This document shows, piece by piece, positions 9,501-17,971 of a DNA stretch of 64,000 nucleotides. The stretch covers positions 1-64,000 of the forward strand of contig JAURFW010000011.1 in NCBI GenBank assembly GCA_030834125.1, written 5' to 3'. Below the pieces are notes generated by a model that worked only from the letters and a program-made list of their open reading frames with translations, made no database searches and was not told the DNA's origin. The translations under genes and the position numbers were made by a program. Within the stretch, counting starts at the first letter, position 1. The number at the start of each line of letters is the position of its first letter. Source of the stretch: Bacteroidota bacterium (lineage in GTDB: Bacteria; Bacteroidota; Bacteroidia; NS11-12g; UBA955).

Positions 9501-9856
9501 CATTCTTTATTGTAATCAGCAACAGAAATTTTAGTTCCAATATCGTCTTTTCGAATTCCTAATCTTTTTTCAACCTGAAGTTCAATTGGTAATCCATGAG
9601 TATCCCATCCTCCTTTTCGCTCTACTTTATAACCTTGTTGGGTTTTGTATCGACAGAATATGTCCTTCATTGCGCGTGCCATTACGTGATGTATACCGGG
9701 CATTCCATTAGCTGAAGGAGGACCTTCAAAGAAGGTAAATGAGCGATTTGCAGACCGACCATTAATACTTTTTTGGAAGATTCCTTTTTCCTCCCAAAAT
9801 TGAAGAATTTCTTTTTCAATTTCGGGCCAATTCATCTGCGCTAATGTTTTGTACAT
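6548..9856 (-). CDS. ileS: isoleucyl-tRNA synthetase, type 2 (IleRS2) with swapped GIHH motif
   Basis: 1102 residues; charges tRNA-Ile in the cytoplasm. The Rossmann core carries the class I signature KMSKR at 648-652, and a CP1 editing domain lies at about 190-420. The C-terminal region is long and lacks the CxxC zinc fingers of E. coli-type IleRS, which marks the eukaryote-like IleRS2 group. The usual HIGH motif reads G54-I55-H56-H57 (context ANGMPGIHHVM), so its first and third residues are exchanged. That GxHH form has been tied to very strong mupirocin resistance in some IleRS2 enzymes. It heads the ileS-dksA-like-lspA operon; a TATTTTTG box lies 26 bases before the ATG. Confidence 0.97.
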   Translation of the reverse strand: MYKTLAQMNWPEIEKEILQFWEEKGIFQKSINGRSANRSFTFFEGPPSANGMPGIHHVMARAMKDIFCRYKTQQGYKVERKGGWDTHGLPIELQVEKRLGIRKDDIGTKISVADYNKECRTDVLKFKDTWDDLTKRIGYWVDLDNPYVTYENEYIETLWSLLKKLYDKGFLYKGYTIQPYSPAAGTGLSSHELNQPGTYQNVKDTTVVAQFKKVGTENEYFIAWTTTPWTLPSNTALAVGARIQYVDVETFNPYTGDKIIVTLAKDLIHKFFNAENENISFDEYEPGSKQLPWKIIKTIIGKDIEGTKYEQLLPYTQPTDGDAFRVVIGDFVSTEDGTGIVHLAPSFGADDFRTCKQNGIGSLTLVNKEGKFVEEVIDFAGEFVKEAYLSEDEKNTEIEIQGRDKYLSVDERIAIKLKTENKAFKVERYEHTYPHCWRTDKPILYYPLESWFIKTTAVKDRLVELNKTINWKPKSTGEGRFGNWLENLVDWNLSRSRYWGTPLPIWRTEDQEEEICIGSINQLVEEIENANQSLGLNQTVDKDSFDLHRPFVDDITLVSPSGKPMKRETDLIDVWFDSGAMPYAQWHWPFENDDIFNSNFPADFIAEGVDQTRGWFFTLHALGVMLFDSVAFKNVIANGLVLDKNGNKMSKRLGNAIDPFTTVDKFGADAVRWYMSTNSQPWDNLKFDLDGVQESQRKFLGTLYNTYGFFAIYANIDNYQFDSNRTINKENRSELDRWIMSKLNSLVSEVTNSLNDYDPTKGSRLIEEFVGEELSNWFVRLSRRVFWKGELNEDKLAAYDTLFTCLNTLSKIIAPVVPFFSDWLFRALNNHKIHQGSEVESVHLTDWPEVDRSWIDTDLESKMARAQLVSSLVLSLRKKEKIKVRQPLQKILIPILNPKMEEELNAVKHIILSEVNVKEIEFLSADNQLLVKKVKPNFKVLGKKLGPKMKVVGNAIQLLNKEQIQILESEGKIEIDVNGEIQEILISEIELSTQDMPGWLVSSEGDTTVALDINITDELKQEGIAREMVNRIQNLRKELGFEVTDHIEIEYSGDSELQESAFNFSQYIASEVLASSISFNDSVTELQTEVYEKPLFLKIIKS

Positions 9857-9882
9857 GAAATGACTAACGATTTTTGGAAGTG

Positions 9883-9890
9883 CAAAAATA
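9883..9890 (-). promoter_or_regulatory. -7 promoter element of ileS
   Basis: TATTTTTG on the minus strand, ending 26 bases before the ileS ATG, with TTTG 13 bases further upstream (shorter spacing than usual). It lies just past the terminator of the preceding gene. Confidence 0.5.
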
Positions 9891-9909
9891 CCACTTTTTA
9901 TACCAAAAG

Positions 9910-9932
9910 AAAAGGGCCGCTCGGGCCCTTTT
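9910..9932 (-). terminator. intrinsic terminator after the exported hydrolase-like gene
   Basis: Stem AAAAGGGCC (9910-9918) and GGCCCTTTT (9924-9932), loop of 5 bases. On the minus strand the G+C-rich stem is followed by a T run, about 25 bases after the stop at 9958. Confidence 0.8.
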
Positions 9933-9957
9933 ACTTAAATGATGTATGTAAAATAAA

Positions 9958-11475
9958 TTATTTCACAATGAGCTTGGTAGAACCAATTCCATTTTGGAAT
10001 TCCATTCCTACCATGTATATGCCTGGAGTTAAGTTTATTTGATAAACATTGTGAGCACCTTGCACGTCAAGGTCTAATACCTGTTGACCATTCATATTAC
10101 GAATAACAACTTTAGTTAAGTCGTTATTTTCCCAGTTGTTGTGAATGATAAGTTGATTAGTGGCAGGGTTAGGAGCCACCGTTACGTTGCTTGCTAAATT
10201 TTCCTTAGAAATACCCATCGTTTCAATTAATCCTAAAGAAATAGCTATTCTTGGCGCAAAGTAGTTTGTGATGGTATCAATAAATTTCATTGCTCTCATT
10301 TTACTATGTAAAGGATTTGAAGCTTTAATACCACCTAAAATTGTGTTAACATCATATGGAGGTGATGGCAATTGCTTGATAGCCATTGTATCATACCATT
10401 CATATGGCCCAGATGCATTTTGCACACCAACAAATGGGTATAATCCATCTATACCATCATTGACTTTATTAATTTCTGTTGTGTAGGCGTCCATGATTTT
10501 TCCTTTGTATGGAGCGGTATTACCTAATGATTCACAGCGTTTCATGATATCATAACCTCCAGAAACCTCAACTACTTGTAAAGTAGTACCGGGCACATTT
10601 ACCATACCAGTAGTGTAAGGGGCAAAAGGATCATAAACAGAATGTGCCCAAATGAACGGAATTTCCCCTGCATCCATCCAACTAGTATCTCCCAAAGCAC
10701 CGCCAATACCAAAAGCCAAAGCTGCTTCTGTAGTGTGTCCGGTGTTATTTTCTACGTTGTAACCTGGAAATCCACCATAACCATGACGATCTCCCCAAAC
10801 TGCATCGTTAACCATTGGATCACCGGTTGTAGGATCACGAAATTTATTAATTTTAATCTCTGCTTGGTCATCCAAACTAGCAAACGCAGCAGACATGTAG
10901 CTACCCGTTCCTTGTCCACCAACTACTATCATTGTAGTGTCGATACCATAGAGGTTACCAAATAGATATTCATCCTTAAACCAACGGATACAAGCACTAA
11001 CGTCTTGTACGCCTTTGTATGCAGCATTGATAATAGTACTTCTACGAACAGTTTCATCTAATGATCTTGGATCCCAACCCATTCTATAACTCATGGATGC
11101 TACTGTGTATCCTTTTTTAGCAAACTCCATGCACATTGCTACCATTGAGCTATCATCTTTATATCCAGTAGGTGTATTGTTTATGTAACGAGGAAGAAAA
11201 CTTCCTGAATGCATTAAAATTATTAATGGTTTCGTTGAAACTGTATCGCTGCTTCCAACATAAATGTCCATCAATAAGTTTTGAAGAACGGGCTGAAAAC
11301 CAGGAGTTGTTGTGTCAGCATCTCCGAATAACACAGTGTAGTTTTCTGCATACTTAACATCTTTCTCCACATAAATATCTAAATCAGTGAAGATGTTGTC
11401 TACATAGCGAGTTTGGGCATTAATAATTCCTCCCAAAAACACTGACAGACCTAAAAATAGTAAAGTTTTTTTCAT
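9958..11475 (-). CDS. secreted alpha/beta-hydrolase-like protein with T9SS sorting domain; no elbow serine
   Basis: 505 residues. A signal peptide (1-20, ending INA-Q) leads into an alpha/beta-hydrolase-like domain (about 60-410). The last 75 residues, from VTVAPNPATNQLII to the end, form a type A T9SS sorting domain, so the protein is predicted to be exported to the cell surface or medium. Fold markers are the strand LIILMHSGSF (oxyanion-hole region, HSGS instead of HGGG), the elbow VVGGQGTGSYMSAA (183-196) and HSVYDPFAPY, where an acidic residue is expected. The elbow reads G187-Q-G189-T-G191, so the usual nucleophile serine is glycine. It is probably co-transcribed with the TonB receptor 71 bases upstream. 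Function unknown: a divergent esterase or a binding protein. Confidence 0.85.
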   Translation of the reverse strand: MKKTLLFLGLSVFLGGIINAQTRYVDNIFTDLDIYVEKDVKYAENYTVLFGDADTTTPGFQPVLQNLLMDIYVGSSDTVSTKPLIILMHSGSFLPRYINNTPTGYKDDSSMVAMCMEFAKKGYTVASMSYRMGWDPRSLDETVRRSTIINAAYKGVQDVSACIRWFKDEYLFGNLYGIDTTMIVVGGQGTGSYMSAAFASLDDQAEIKINKFRDPTTGDPMVNDAVWGDRHGYGGFPGYNVENNTGHTTEAALAFGIGGALGDTSWMDAGEIPFIWAHSVYDPFAPYTTGMVNVPGTTLQVVEVSGGYDIMKRCESLGNTAPYKGKIMDAYTTEINKVNDGIDGLYPFVGVQNASGPYEWYDTMAIKQLPSPPYDVNTILGGIKASNPLHSKMRAMKFIDTITNYFAPRIAISLGLIETMGISKENLASNVTVAPNPATNQLIIHNNWENNDLTKVVIRNMNGQQVLDLDVQGAHNVYQINLTPGIYMVGMEFQNGIGSTKLIVK

Positions 11476-11546
11476 ATTTGGTTTGATTTAATTTGTTGTA
11501 TTGTATTCGAAATTAGGTAATTGCATTGATAAATTAATAATTTATT

Positions 11547-14393
11547 CTATATATCATTAAGGTCAAATAGTAAACTAAAATATGCCATTCGACCAATTCT
11601 AGGTCCACCATAAACTTGCATTACCATATTGTTGGTAAGGTTTGAAGCGCCTAATTTCAGCTGCATATTATATTTAGAAATTTCCTTCGCTAGCATCATA
11701 TCTAACAAATAATATGAGTTGATTTCTCCTGTAAATTGGGGAGATCCTTCAAAAAGAAATCCTTGGACCCATTTGTAATTAATATTGAAAGACCAATGTT
11801 TAGTGTTTTTGATGGGAAAGTCATTTGCGGAAAAACTTATATTAAATTTATTCGGAGGGGTATTAAAGGCTGGAATAATAGGATCATCTTTATCTTGTTT
11901 AAACAGTTTATTATAACTGTAATTAAATCCAAAAGTATAATAGTCGCCGGCAAAATAATTTAAACCAACGGAAAAACCATTAGTTAATACTGTACTTTTG
12001 GCATTGGTTGCTATTCGATAAACTTGACCCCCAATAATTTTTTTAATGGTAGGCTCTATGTAGGGGTCAAACCCAATAGTATAGCCAATGAAATCCTCAT
12101 ACTGACTGAAATATCCACTGGCGTCAACATTCAATTTATTATCGATTAAAAATGATTTATATCCCAATTCTATACTTTGAACTTTTTCCGGAACAACTGG
12201 GTTTACATCAAAATATTTTAATAAATTTAACGATGGATTAGCGACTAGAAAATAGTCATTTAAAGATTCTAAAGTTACTAAATTTTTATAACCATTTAAA
12301 TTTCCTAATAAAATTGCTCGGCCAACATTATAATATAGATATTGGTCTGCTAATGTAGGATTTCTTACACCTCGGTTTATTGATAATCTGTAGAAAGTAG
12401 TTCTATCTGGTGTGTAAACCAATGATAAGGCGGGAGAAACAATTGCGGGGAAATTGACATTTTTATCAGTTCTGAAGGTCGCATTTAGTTTCCATCTATT
12501 CATATCCCAACGTTTCTCATAACCAACATATGCTCCACCTTCGTAGTTCTGAATTACTCTACCATTGGTATCGGAAAATATTGTTCCTGCGCTGTTTGGA
12601 GTATATAGTCTGCCACTACCTCCTATAATCAATTGTTGGGATGCCTTCCAATGAAAATGATGTTCAAATTGTATATTATATAGAGCACTTTTATCATAAA
12701 AGCCACTTCCTCCCTCTCCAAAACTCTTACGACCGGTAACCGAATTTTTTAATGAATCAAAACGAGTTGTTCCTGGAACCAATCTATTATATGTTTCACC
12801 AAATGAATGAGGAAATCCACGGTAATCATTTGAACTATTTGCTTTATCCCTAGCTTCCTGGTGCCATTGCCTTAATAGGTCCTTATTGTTTACCAAAACA
12901 TCATTTACCATTTTTCTGAAATACGCTGTATCATCGGCAGGGAAAAAGTTGGCATCATAACCTGGTAGAGACTTCACTCTATTGGCAATTTTAGAATAAT
13001 AATAATTATAGTAGTCTCCACCCCATAAATCTGAAGGTTTCGTAAGCTCTTGCATAATCAATGCAGTAAACACGGCATCGTAGGTATTTCCAGCGTCTTC
13101 ATGGGTTGAGTAAACTCTGAAGAATCCATTTTTGTGCTTGAATTCTAGTCTATTTTGAAAAAATCGGATATCATTTAAACTGTAGCGATTATCTCCTTGA
13201 TAAACAGTTGTACCCATTCCAAAATTAGACTGATAAATAAACTCTGTTGATTTGTCTTTAAATGGTTTAAAAGCTAAAGTTGCAGATGTTTTTAAATTGT
13301 AGGTATTGTAGTCTACTATATCACTTTCCCAATAACCATCTCGATAATATCGATTTAAACCTGGGGTCTGGTACATGCCAGTAAGGGAGGTTTGATCGTA
13401 TTCTCCTGGTCTCAATATTTCATCACCGTATTTATTAACAGCATCATATCCTCCAGGATTATCTCGTTTTACCGCGCTGCCGTATATAGGATCGGCGTTA
13501 TCTGCAACCCAATCATATGCTTTTAGGTAAAAGAAGTTCAACTTAAAACCGAAAATATCTTCTTTATTATTATTTTGAAAAACCTTTGCGTATCGAAGAG
13601 AATTCTCTATTAATTGTCTTTCACCTACTTTGAATTTATAACTAAAACCGGGTGTTTTCCATAAATTTTTGGTGGTTAAGCTAATTACCCCATTAAATGC
13701 TCCTGGACCATAAAATGCACTGCTAGCACCAACAATTATTTCTTGATTGGCGACATCAAGTTCTGATGCACCTAGAAAGTTACCCAAAGAAAAGTTGAGG
13801 CCTGGACTTTGATTATCTACGCCATCAATAATTTGTAATGTTCTTACAGGTGAGGTTGAATTAAAACCGCGCGTATTTACAATCCTAAAACCAAGAGATG
13901 CAGCTGTTACATCCACTCCTTTTAAATGTCCAAGCGCCTCATAAAAATCAGATGCTGGAGTTGCTTTTATGCTTTGAGCAGACATGCTTTCAATAGTCAG
14001 AGGAGATTCTTTTAACTTCTCCTTTAATCTGTTTTGTTTGATGGTAACAGTCTCAATTCTATCTATTTCTTTAGGATTTTCTGCTTTCGCGTTTTCAATC
14101 TCATAAGGGATGTAAATTATCCATGGGTCAGCATCTTCCTCATATTTAATAATTTGAGATATATCTCCAATTTTTAAATACATTATTTCACGTGCAATAG
14201 AGGATCTTTCAATTTCAAATTTTCCATTTTCATCGGTAATTGCTATTGTATTGGAGAAACGATTAACGATGGCAACATTTGGTATTGGTTTTTTCCCTGT
14301 TTGAGATTTAACGTAGCCTTCTAATAATGGTACTTGAGCAAGAACAGTGGCATAGGTGAGAACCCATAAAAATAAGAGTAATATTTTTCTCAT
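11547..14393 (-). CDS. TonB-dependent outer membrane receptor
   Basis: 948 residues. I chose the ATG at 14393 because it gives a clean signal peptide (MRKILLLFLWVLTYATVLAQ); an ATG five codons upstream (14408) is also open. A carboxypeptidase-like domain (about 22-100) precedes a plug with RTLQIIDGVDNQSPG and FYGPGAFNGVISLTTKN, which could occlude the barrel pore. The rest is barrel, ending in an aromatic-containing strand (YFSLLFDLNDI). It imports an unknown ligand. The following gene encodes a T9SS-exported hydrolase-like protein, which suggests the pair handles one extracellular substrate, but there is no SusD-type lipoprotein. Confidence 0.95.
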   Translation of the reverse strand: MRKILLLFLWVLTYATVLAQVPLLEGYVKSQTGKKPIPNVAIVNRFSNTIAITDENGKFEIERSSIAREIMYLKIGDISQIIKYEEDADPWIIYIPYEIENAKAENPKEIDRIETVTIKQNRLKEKLKESPLTIESMSAQSIKATPASDFYEALGHLKGVDVTAASLGFRIVNTRGFNSTSPVRTLQIIDGVDNQSPGLNFSLGNFLGASELDVANQEIIVGASSAFYGPGAFNGVISLTTKNLWKTPGFSYKFKVGERQLIENSLRYAKVFQNNNKEDIFGFKLNFFYLKAYDWVADNADPIYGSAVKRDNPGGYDAVNKYGDEILRPGEYDQTSLTGMYQTPGLNRYYRDGYWESDIVDYNTYNLKTSATLAFKPFKDKSTEFIYQSNFGMGTTVYQGDNRYSLNDIRFFQNRLEFKHKNGFFRVYSTHEDAGNTYDAVFTALIMQELTKPSDLWGGDYYNYYYSKIANRVKSLPGYDANFFPADDTAYFRKMVNDVLVNNKDLLRQWHQEARDKANSSNDYRGFPHSFGETYNRLVPGTTRFDSLKNSVTGRKSFGEGGSGFYDKSALYNIQFEHHFHWKASQQLIIGGSGRLYTPNSAGTIFSDTNGRVIQNYEGGAYVGYEKRWDMNRWKLNATFRTDKNVNFPAIVSPALSLVYTPDRTTFYRLSINRGVRNPTLADQYLYYNVGRAILLGNLNGYKNLVTLESLNDYFLVANPSLNLLKYFDVNPVVPEKVQSIELGYKSFLIDNKLNVDASGYFSQYEDFIGYTIGFDPYIEPTIKKIIGGQVYRIATNAKSTVLTNGFSVGLNYFAGDYYTFGFNYSYNKLFKQDKDDPIIPAFNTPPNKFNISFSANDFPIKNTKHWSFNINYKWVQGFLFEGSPQFTGEINSYYLLDMMLAKEISKYNMQLKLGASNLTNNMVMQVYGGPRIGRMAYFSLLFDLNDI

Positions 14394-14532
14394 AAATTCT
14401 AGCAGCATGCAATATAATGATTAAATGTTTTTACAAGAAGATAGTGAGTAATTCATTTAATGTTAATAAATGAACAGTTTTAGTCTGTTTTCGGCACTAT
14501 TGGTTGATTATTTTGTAAAATTGCAGTCCTAA

Positions 14533-16578
14533 ATGGTAGAGAAAAAGGTTTTATTGGAGGCTTGGCGTTTGATGCAAACGGCGAGAGCAATGGCAAAAAT
14601 CTACGACGAAAATCGTAGCATTACAAAATATGTGCATAGTACTTCAAAGGGTCATGAAGCAATTCAAATTGCTACTGGAATGCACCTTAAACCAATAGAC
14701 TATGTATATCCTTATTACCGTGATGAAAGTATGCTTCTTGCAATGGGGATGGAGCCTTATGAGTTGATGTTGCAATTACTTGCAAAAGCTGAAGATCCAT
14801 TTTCCGGTGGTAGGACCTACTATTCACATCCCTCTCTTGATCGCCCTAAAATGCCTAAAATGCCTCATCAAAGCTCTGCAACGGGTATGCAGGCAATTCC
14901 TGCTACAGGCGCTGCGCATGGCATCAAGTTTAAAGAAAATCATGATTTATTAAAGGGTGCAGAAAAGCCGGTAGTTGTTTGTTCATTAGGAGATGGTTCT
15001 GTGACCGAAGGTGAGGTTGCGGAAGCAATGCAAATGGCTGTTTTAAAAAAACTTCCAATTATTTATTTAATTCAAGATAACGATTGGGGAATTTCAGCAT
15101 CTGTTGATGAAATGAGGGCCATGGATGCCTTTGAATATGGATTAGGTTTTAAAGGTCTCAGGAGAATTAGAATCAATGGTTCTGATTTTGTTCAGTGTCA
15201 CGATGAGATGAAACGGGCCATTGAAACCGTTAGAGAAAAAAGAGAACCATTATTAGTCCATGTGAAAGTACCATTATTAGGACACCATACTAGTGGTGTT
15301 AGAAGTGAATGGTATCGCGATGATTTAGAAAAGCATGAAAGAATTGATCCTCTTCCAAGATTATATAATTTACTGTTAAGTTTAGCCGAGACTGATTTGA
15401 GCCTCGATGCAATAACTGCAGAAGCTCAAAAAGCAGTGAAAGTAGCTTTTGAAAAAGCTGTCGCTGCTGAAGAGCCAAAGCCTGAAACTTTATGGGACCA
15501 TATTGAAGCACCTACTGAGATCACCGAAGAAAAAGGTGAGCGCTCACCTGCGGATCGTGAACCAGTTGTAATGGTAGATGCAGCATTATTTGCTGTAGAT
15601 GAAATATTAAAATCCCATCCAGAAGCTTTACTTTATGGACAAGATGTGGGACACAGGCTTGGAGGAGTATTTCGTGAAGCTGCCACTTTAGCAGAGAAGT
15701 ATGGAGAGAATAGAGTTTTTAATACGCCAATCCAAGAAGCATACATAGTTGGTAGTACTGCAGGAATGAGCGCTGTTGGATTAAAACCAATAGTTGAAAT
15801 TCAATTTGCAGATTATATATGGCCAGGGATAAACCAATTAGTTACTGAATTATCTAAGAGCTCCTATTTATCAATGGGTAAATACCCTGTTTCAAGTATT
15901 ATTCGTGTTCCAACAGGTGCTTATGGTGGCGGTGGACCATATCATTCTGGAACAGTAGAAAGCAGTATACTACCCATTAAGGGAATTAAGATTGCTTACC
16001 CGAGCACTGCAGCTGATATGAAAGGTTTAATGAAATCAGCTTTTTATGATCCAAATCCTGTGATAATGTTTGAACACAAAGGATTGTATTGGAGTAAAGT
16101 TCCTGGAACCGAATTAGCCAAAACGCCTGAACCTTCAGAAGATTATGTGATACCTTTTGGTAAGGGTAGAACAGTAATAAATTGCTCTGAAGAATATTTT
16201 GAAAAGGGAGAAACTATTGGCGTTGTAACATATGGAATGGGAGTCTATTGGGCTCTTGACGCGGCCAAAAAACTAGAAGGAAAAGTAGAGATTTTTGACC
16301 TACGTACTTTAGCACCATATGACAAAGAAGGAGTATACGAGTTGATAAAAAAGCATGGTAAACTTCTAATTATTACTGAGGAAACAATAACCAATAGTTT
16401 TGCAGAATCATTAGCGGGCAGAGTGGCTAGAGATTGTTTCCAAGACCTTGATGCTCCTGTGCAAACCATAGGGAGCGAAGATATTCCCGCTGTGCCGTTA
16501 AACATGGGGATGGAAAGCGTGATGCTACCTAATGCCGATAAAGTATTTGAAAAAATGTCGTATTTGTTGAGCTATTAA
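14533..16578 (+). CDS. 2-oxoacid dehydrogenase E1 component, fused alpha and beta subunits
   Basis: 681 residues. The thiamine-diphosphate-dependent E1 alpha part (about 1-330) has the ThDP motif GDGSVTEGE at 153-161 with the matching N183, and the GHHTSGVRSEWYR loop near 255. The E1 beta part (about 345-681) includes LYGQDVG, EIQFADYIWPGINQL and a C-terminal transketolase-like domain. The enzyme decarboxylates a 2-oxoacid and passes the acyl group to E2. Fused E1 of this kind in Bacteroidota is usually assigned to branched-chain 2-oxoacids (2-oxoisovalerate), but pyruvate cannot be excluded from sequence alone. E2 and E3 are not nearby. A near-consensus box (TAAAATTG) ends 9 bases before the ATG. 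It meets the ALDH gene tail to tail with a one-base gap. Confidence 0.93.
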   Translation: MVEKKVLLEAWRLMQTARAMAKIYDENRSITKYVHSTSKGHEAIQIATGMHLKPIDYVYPYYRDESMLLAMGMEPYELMLQLLAKAEDPFSGGRTYYSHPSLDRPKMPKMPHQSSATGMQAIPATGAAHGIKFKENHDLLKGAEKPVVVCSLGDGSVTEGEVAEAMQMAVLKKLPIIYLIQDNDWGISASVDEMRAMDAFEYGLGFKGLRRIRINGSDFVQCHDEMKRAIETVREKREPLLVHVKVPLLGHHTSGVRSEWYRDDLEKHERIDPLPRLYNLLLSLAETDLSLDAITAEAQKAVKVAFEKAVAAEEPKPETLWDHIEAPTEITEEKGERSPADREPVVMVDAALFAVDEILKSHPEALLYGQDVGHRLGGVFREAATLAEKYGENRVFNTPIQEAYIVGSTAGMSAVGLKPIVEIQFADYIWPGINQLVTELSKSSYLSMGKYPVSSIIRVPTGAYGGGGPYHSGTVESSILPIKGIKIAYPSTAADMKGLMKSAFYDPNPVIMFEHKGLYWSKVPGTELAKTPEPSEDYVIPFGKGRTVINCSEEYFEKGETIGVVTYGMGVYWALDAAKKLEGKVEIFDLRTLAPYDKEGVYELIKKHGKLLIITEETITNSFAESLAGRVARDCFQDLDAPVQTIGSEDIPAVPLNMGMESVMLPNADKVFEKMSYLLSY

Positions 16579-16579
16579 T

Positions 16580-17959
16580 TTAGTTCAATAACCACTTTAT
16601 TAGTTTTAAAGCGCCTTTAGAATGGGGTGGATATTTTTGCTTTAAATCGAACCAGTTTCCTGTTTTTACAATGCTTCTTTTATGTGAAAAAGCTTGGAAT
16701 CCATATTCCCCATGGTAGGCGCCATAACCCGAATTACCAATTCCACCAAAAGGAAGTTCAGGTTCAACAATGTGCATCAGCGTATTATTAATAGACCCTC
16801 CACCAAAAGAGATTTTTTGGAGAATAGAATTCTCTAGTTTTGTATCATTTGCAAATAAATAAAGACTTAAAGGATTCGAATTTTTTGCAATAATTGGGAA
16901 AATATCTTCCTCATTAATAAATGTGAACACAGGTGCAATTGGCCCAAAAATTTCTTCTTTCATTATGGGCGAATCTAATTCGGCCGAAACCAATGTAGGC
17001 TCTATTTTCAATTTTTCTTTTGAGTAATTTCCACCATATAGAATTTCCGTTTTATCCAATAAGTTAATTAAACGATTAAAATGATTTTCATTAATTATAC
17101 GGGTATAATTTGGGTTGTTTATACCACCATCAGCTCCATAAAAGTCACGAACTACTTCCTTGTACATTAAGATAAAATCATCTTTTATCTTTTCATGCAC
17201 AATAAAGTAATCTGGAGCGACACAAGTTTGACCGGCATTAAGGCATTTTCCAAATACAATTCTTTTTACAGATACTTCTAAGGATGCCGTTTTATCTAAA
17301 ATACAGGGACTTTTACCTCCGAGTTCTAAAATACTAGGAACTAGGCTTTCTGCAGCTTGTTTTGCTATGATTTTTCCTACTTGAGTGCTACCTGTGAAAA
17401 ATACAATGTTCGGCTCAAAATCGTTAAAAACTTGAGGAATAACGACTTTACCATCGCCCAATACAACCCTTGCTATTTTAGGATCGAAATTTTCATGAAT
17501 CAACTTTTCAATAAGGTTGGCGATGTTTGGAGTAAGTTCAGAAGGTTTAAGCAAAACACTATTGCCTGCTGCTAAAGCGGCAATCATAGGTGCAATAGTT
17601 AACTGGAAAGGATAATTCCAAGGGGCAATTATTAATGCCTTACCAAATGGAACATATTGAATTTTTGCCCGAGAGGGAAATAATGAAATTGAACTAATAA
17701 TTTGTTTATCAGCGGCCCAGTGCGAGAGATTTTTGAGTGTAAGATTAATTTCCTGATAAAGAAATCCAATTTCTGAAGAAAATGCTTCAAATTCTGATTT
17801 TCCTAGATCTTGATTTAACGCTTGTAAAATGGCAGATTCGTTATTCTTAATCACATTTTTTAGATGTTTCAGAATAGTTTTACGCTCTTTAATACTAAAG
17901 CTGCCTTCTTGAACGAATGTGGATTGAAGGTTGCTTATTTCAGAAATTGTAGGATTCAT
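16580..17959 (-). CDS. aldehyde dehydrogenase, class 3 / coniferyl-aldehyde type
   Basis: 459 residues, the short form typical of ALDH3-like enzymes. It oxidises an aldehyde to the acid with NAD(P). Motifs seen: PWNYP (113-117), FFTGSTQVGK (Rossmann), LELGGKSPCI with general base E212, and NAGQTCVAPDY with catalytic C246. Near the C-terminus are PFGGIGNSGYGAYHG and the ALDH3-like FSHKRSI. The substrate is not defined by sequence; medium or long fatty or aromatic aldehydes are usual for the group. It starts 12 bases after the GreA-like gene, so the two are probably one transcript. Confidence 0.95.
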   Translation of the reverse strand: MNPTISEISNLQSTFVQEGSFSIKERKTILKHLKNVIKNNESAILQALNQDLGKSEFEAFSSEIGFLYQEINLTLKNLSHWAADKQIISSISLFPSRAKIQYVPFGKALIIAPWNYPFQLTIAPMIAALAAGNSVLLKPSELTPNIANLIEKLIHENFDPKIARVVLGDGKVVIPQVFNDFEPNIVFFTGSTQVGKIIAKQAAESLVPSILELGGKSPCILDKTASLEVSVKRIVFGKCLNAGQTCVAPDYFIVHEKIKDDFILMYKEVVRDFYGADGGINNPNYTRIINENHFNRLINLLDKTEILYGGNYSKEKLKIEPTLVSAELDSPIMKEEIFGPIAPVFTFINEEDIFPIIAKNSNPLSLYLFANDTKLENSILQKISFGGGSINNTLMHIVEPELPFGGIGNSGYGAYHGEYGFQAFSHKRSIVKTGNWFDLKQKYPPHSKGALKLIKWLLN

Positions 17960-17971
17960 GATTTTTCAATA

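Noticed and set aside
10642-10965. 107-codon frame on the plus strand opposite the exported hydrolase-like gene
   Set aside because: It lies fully inside a well supported gene with signal peptide and sorting domain; the translated sequence has no domain-like pattern.
14391-14408. upstream ATG at 14408 as start of the second TonB receptor
   Set aside because: The five extra codons would weaken the signal peptide; the ATG at 14393 gives a clean one. The difference does not affect function calls.
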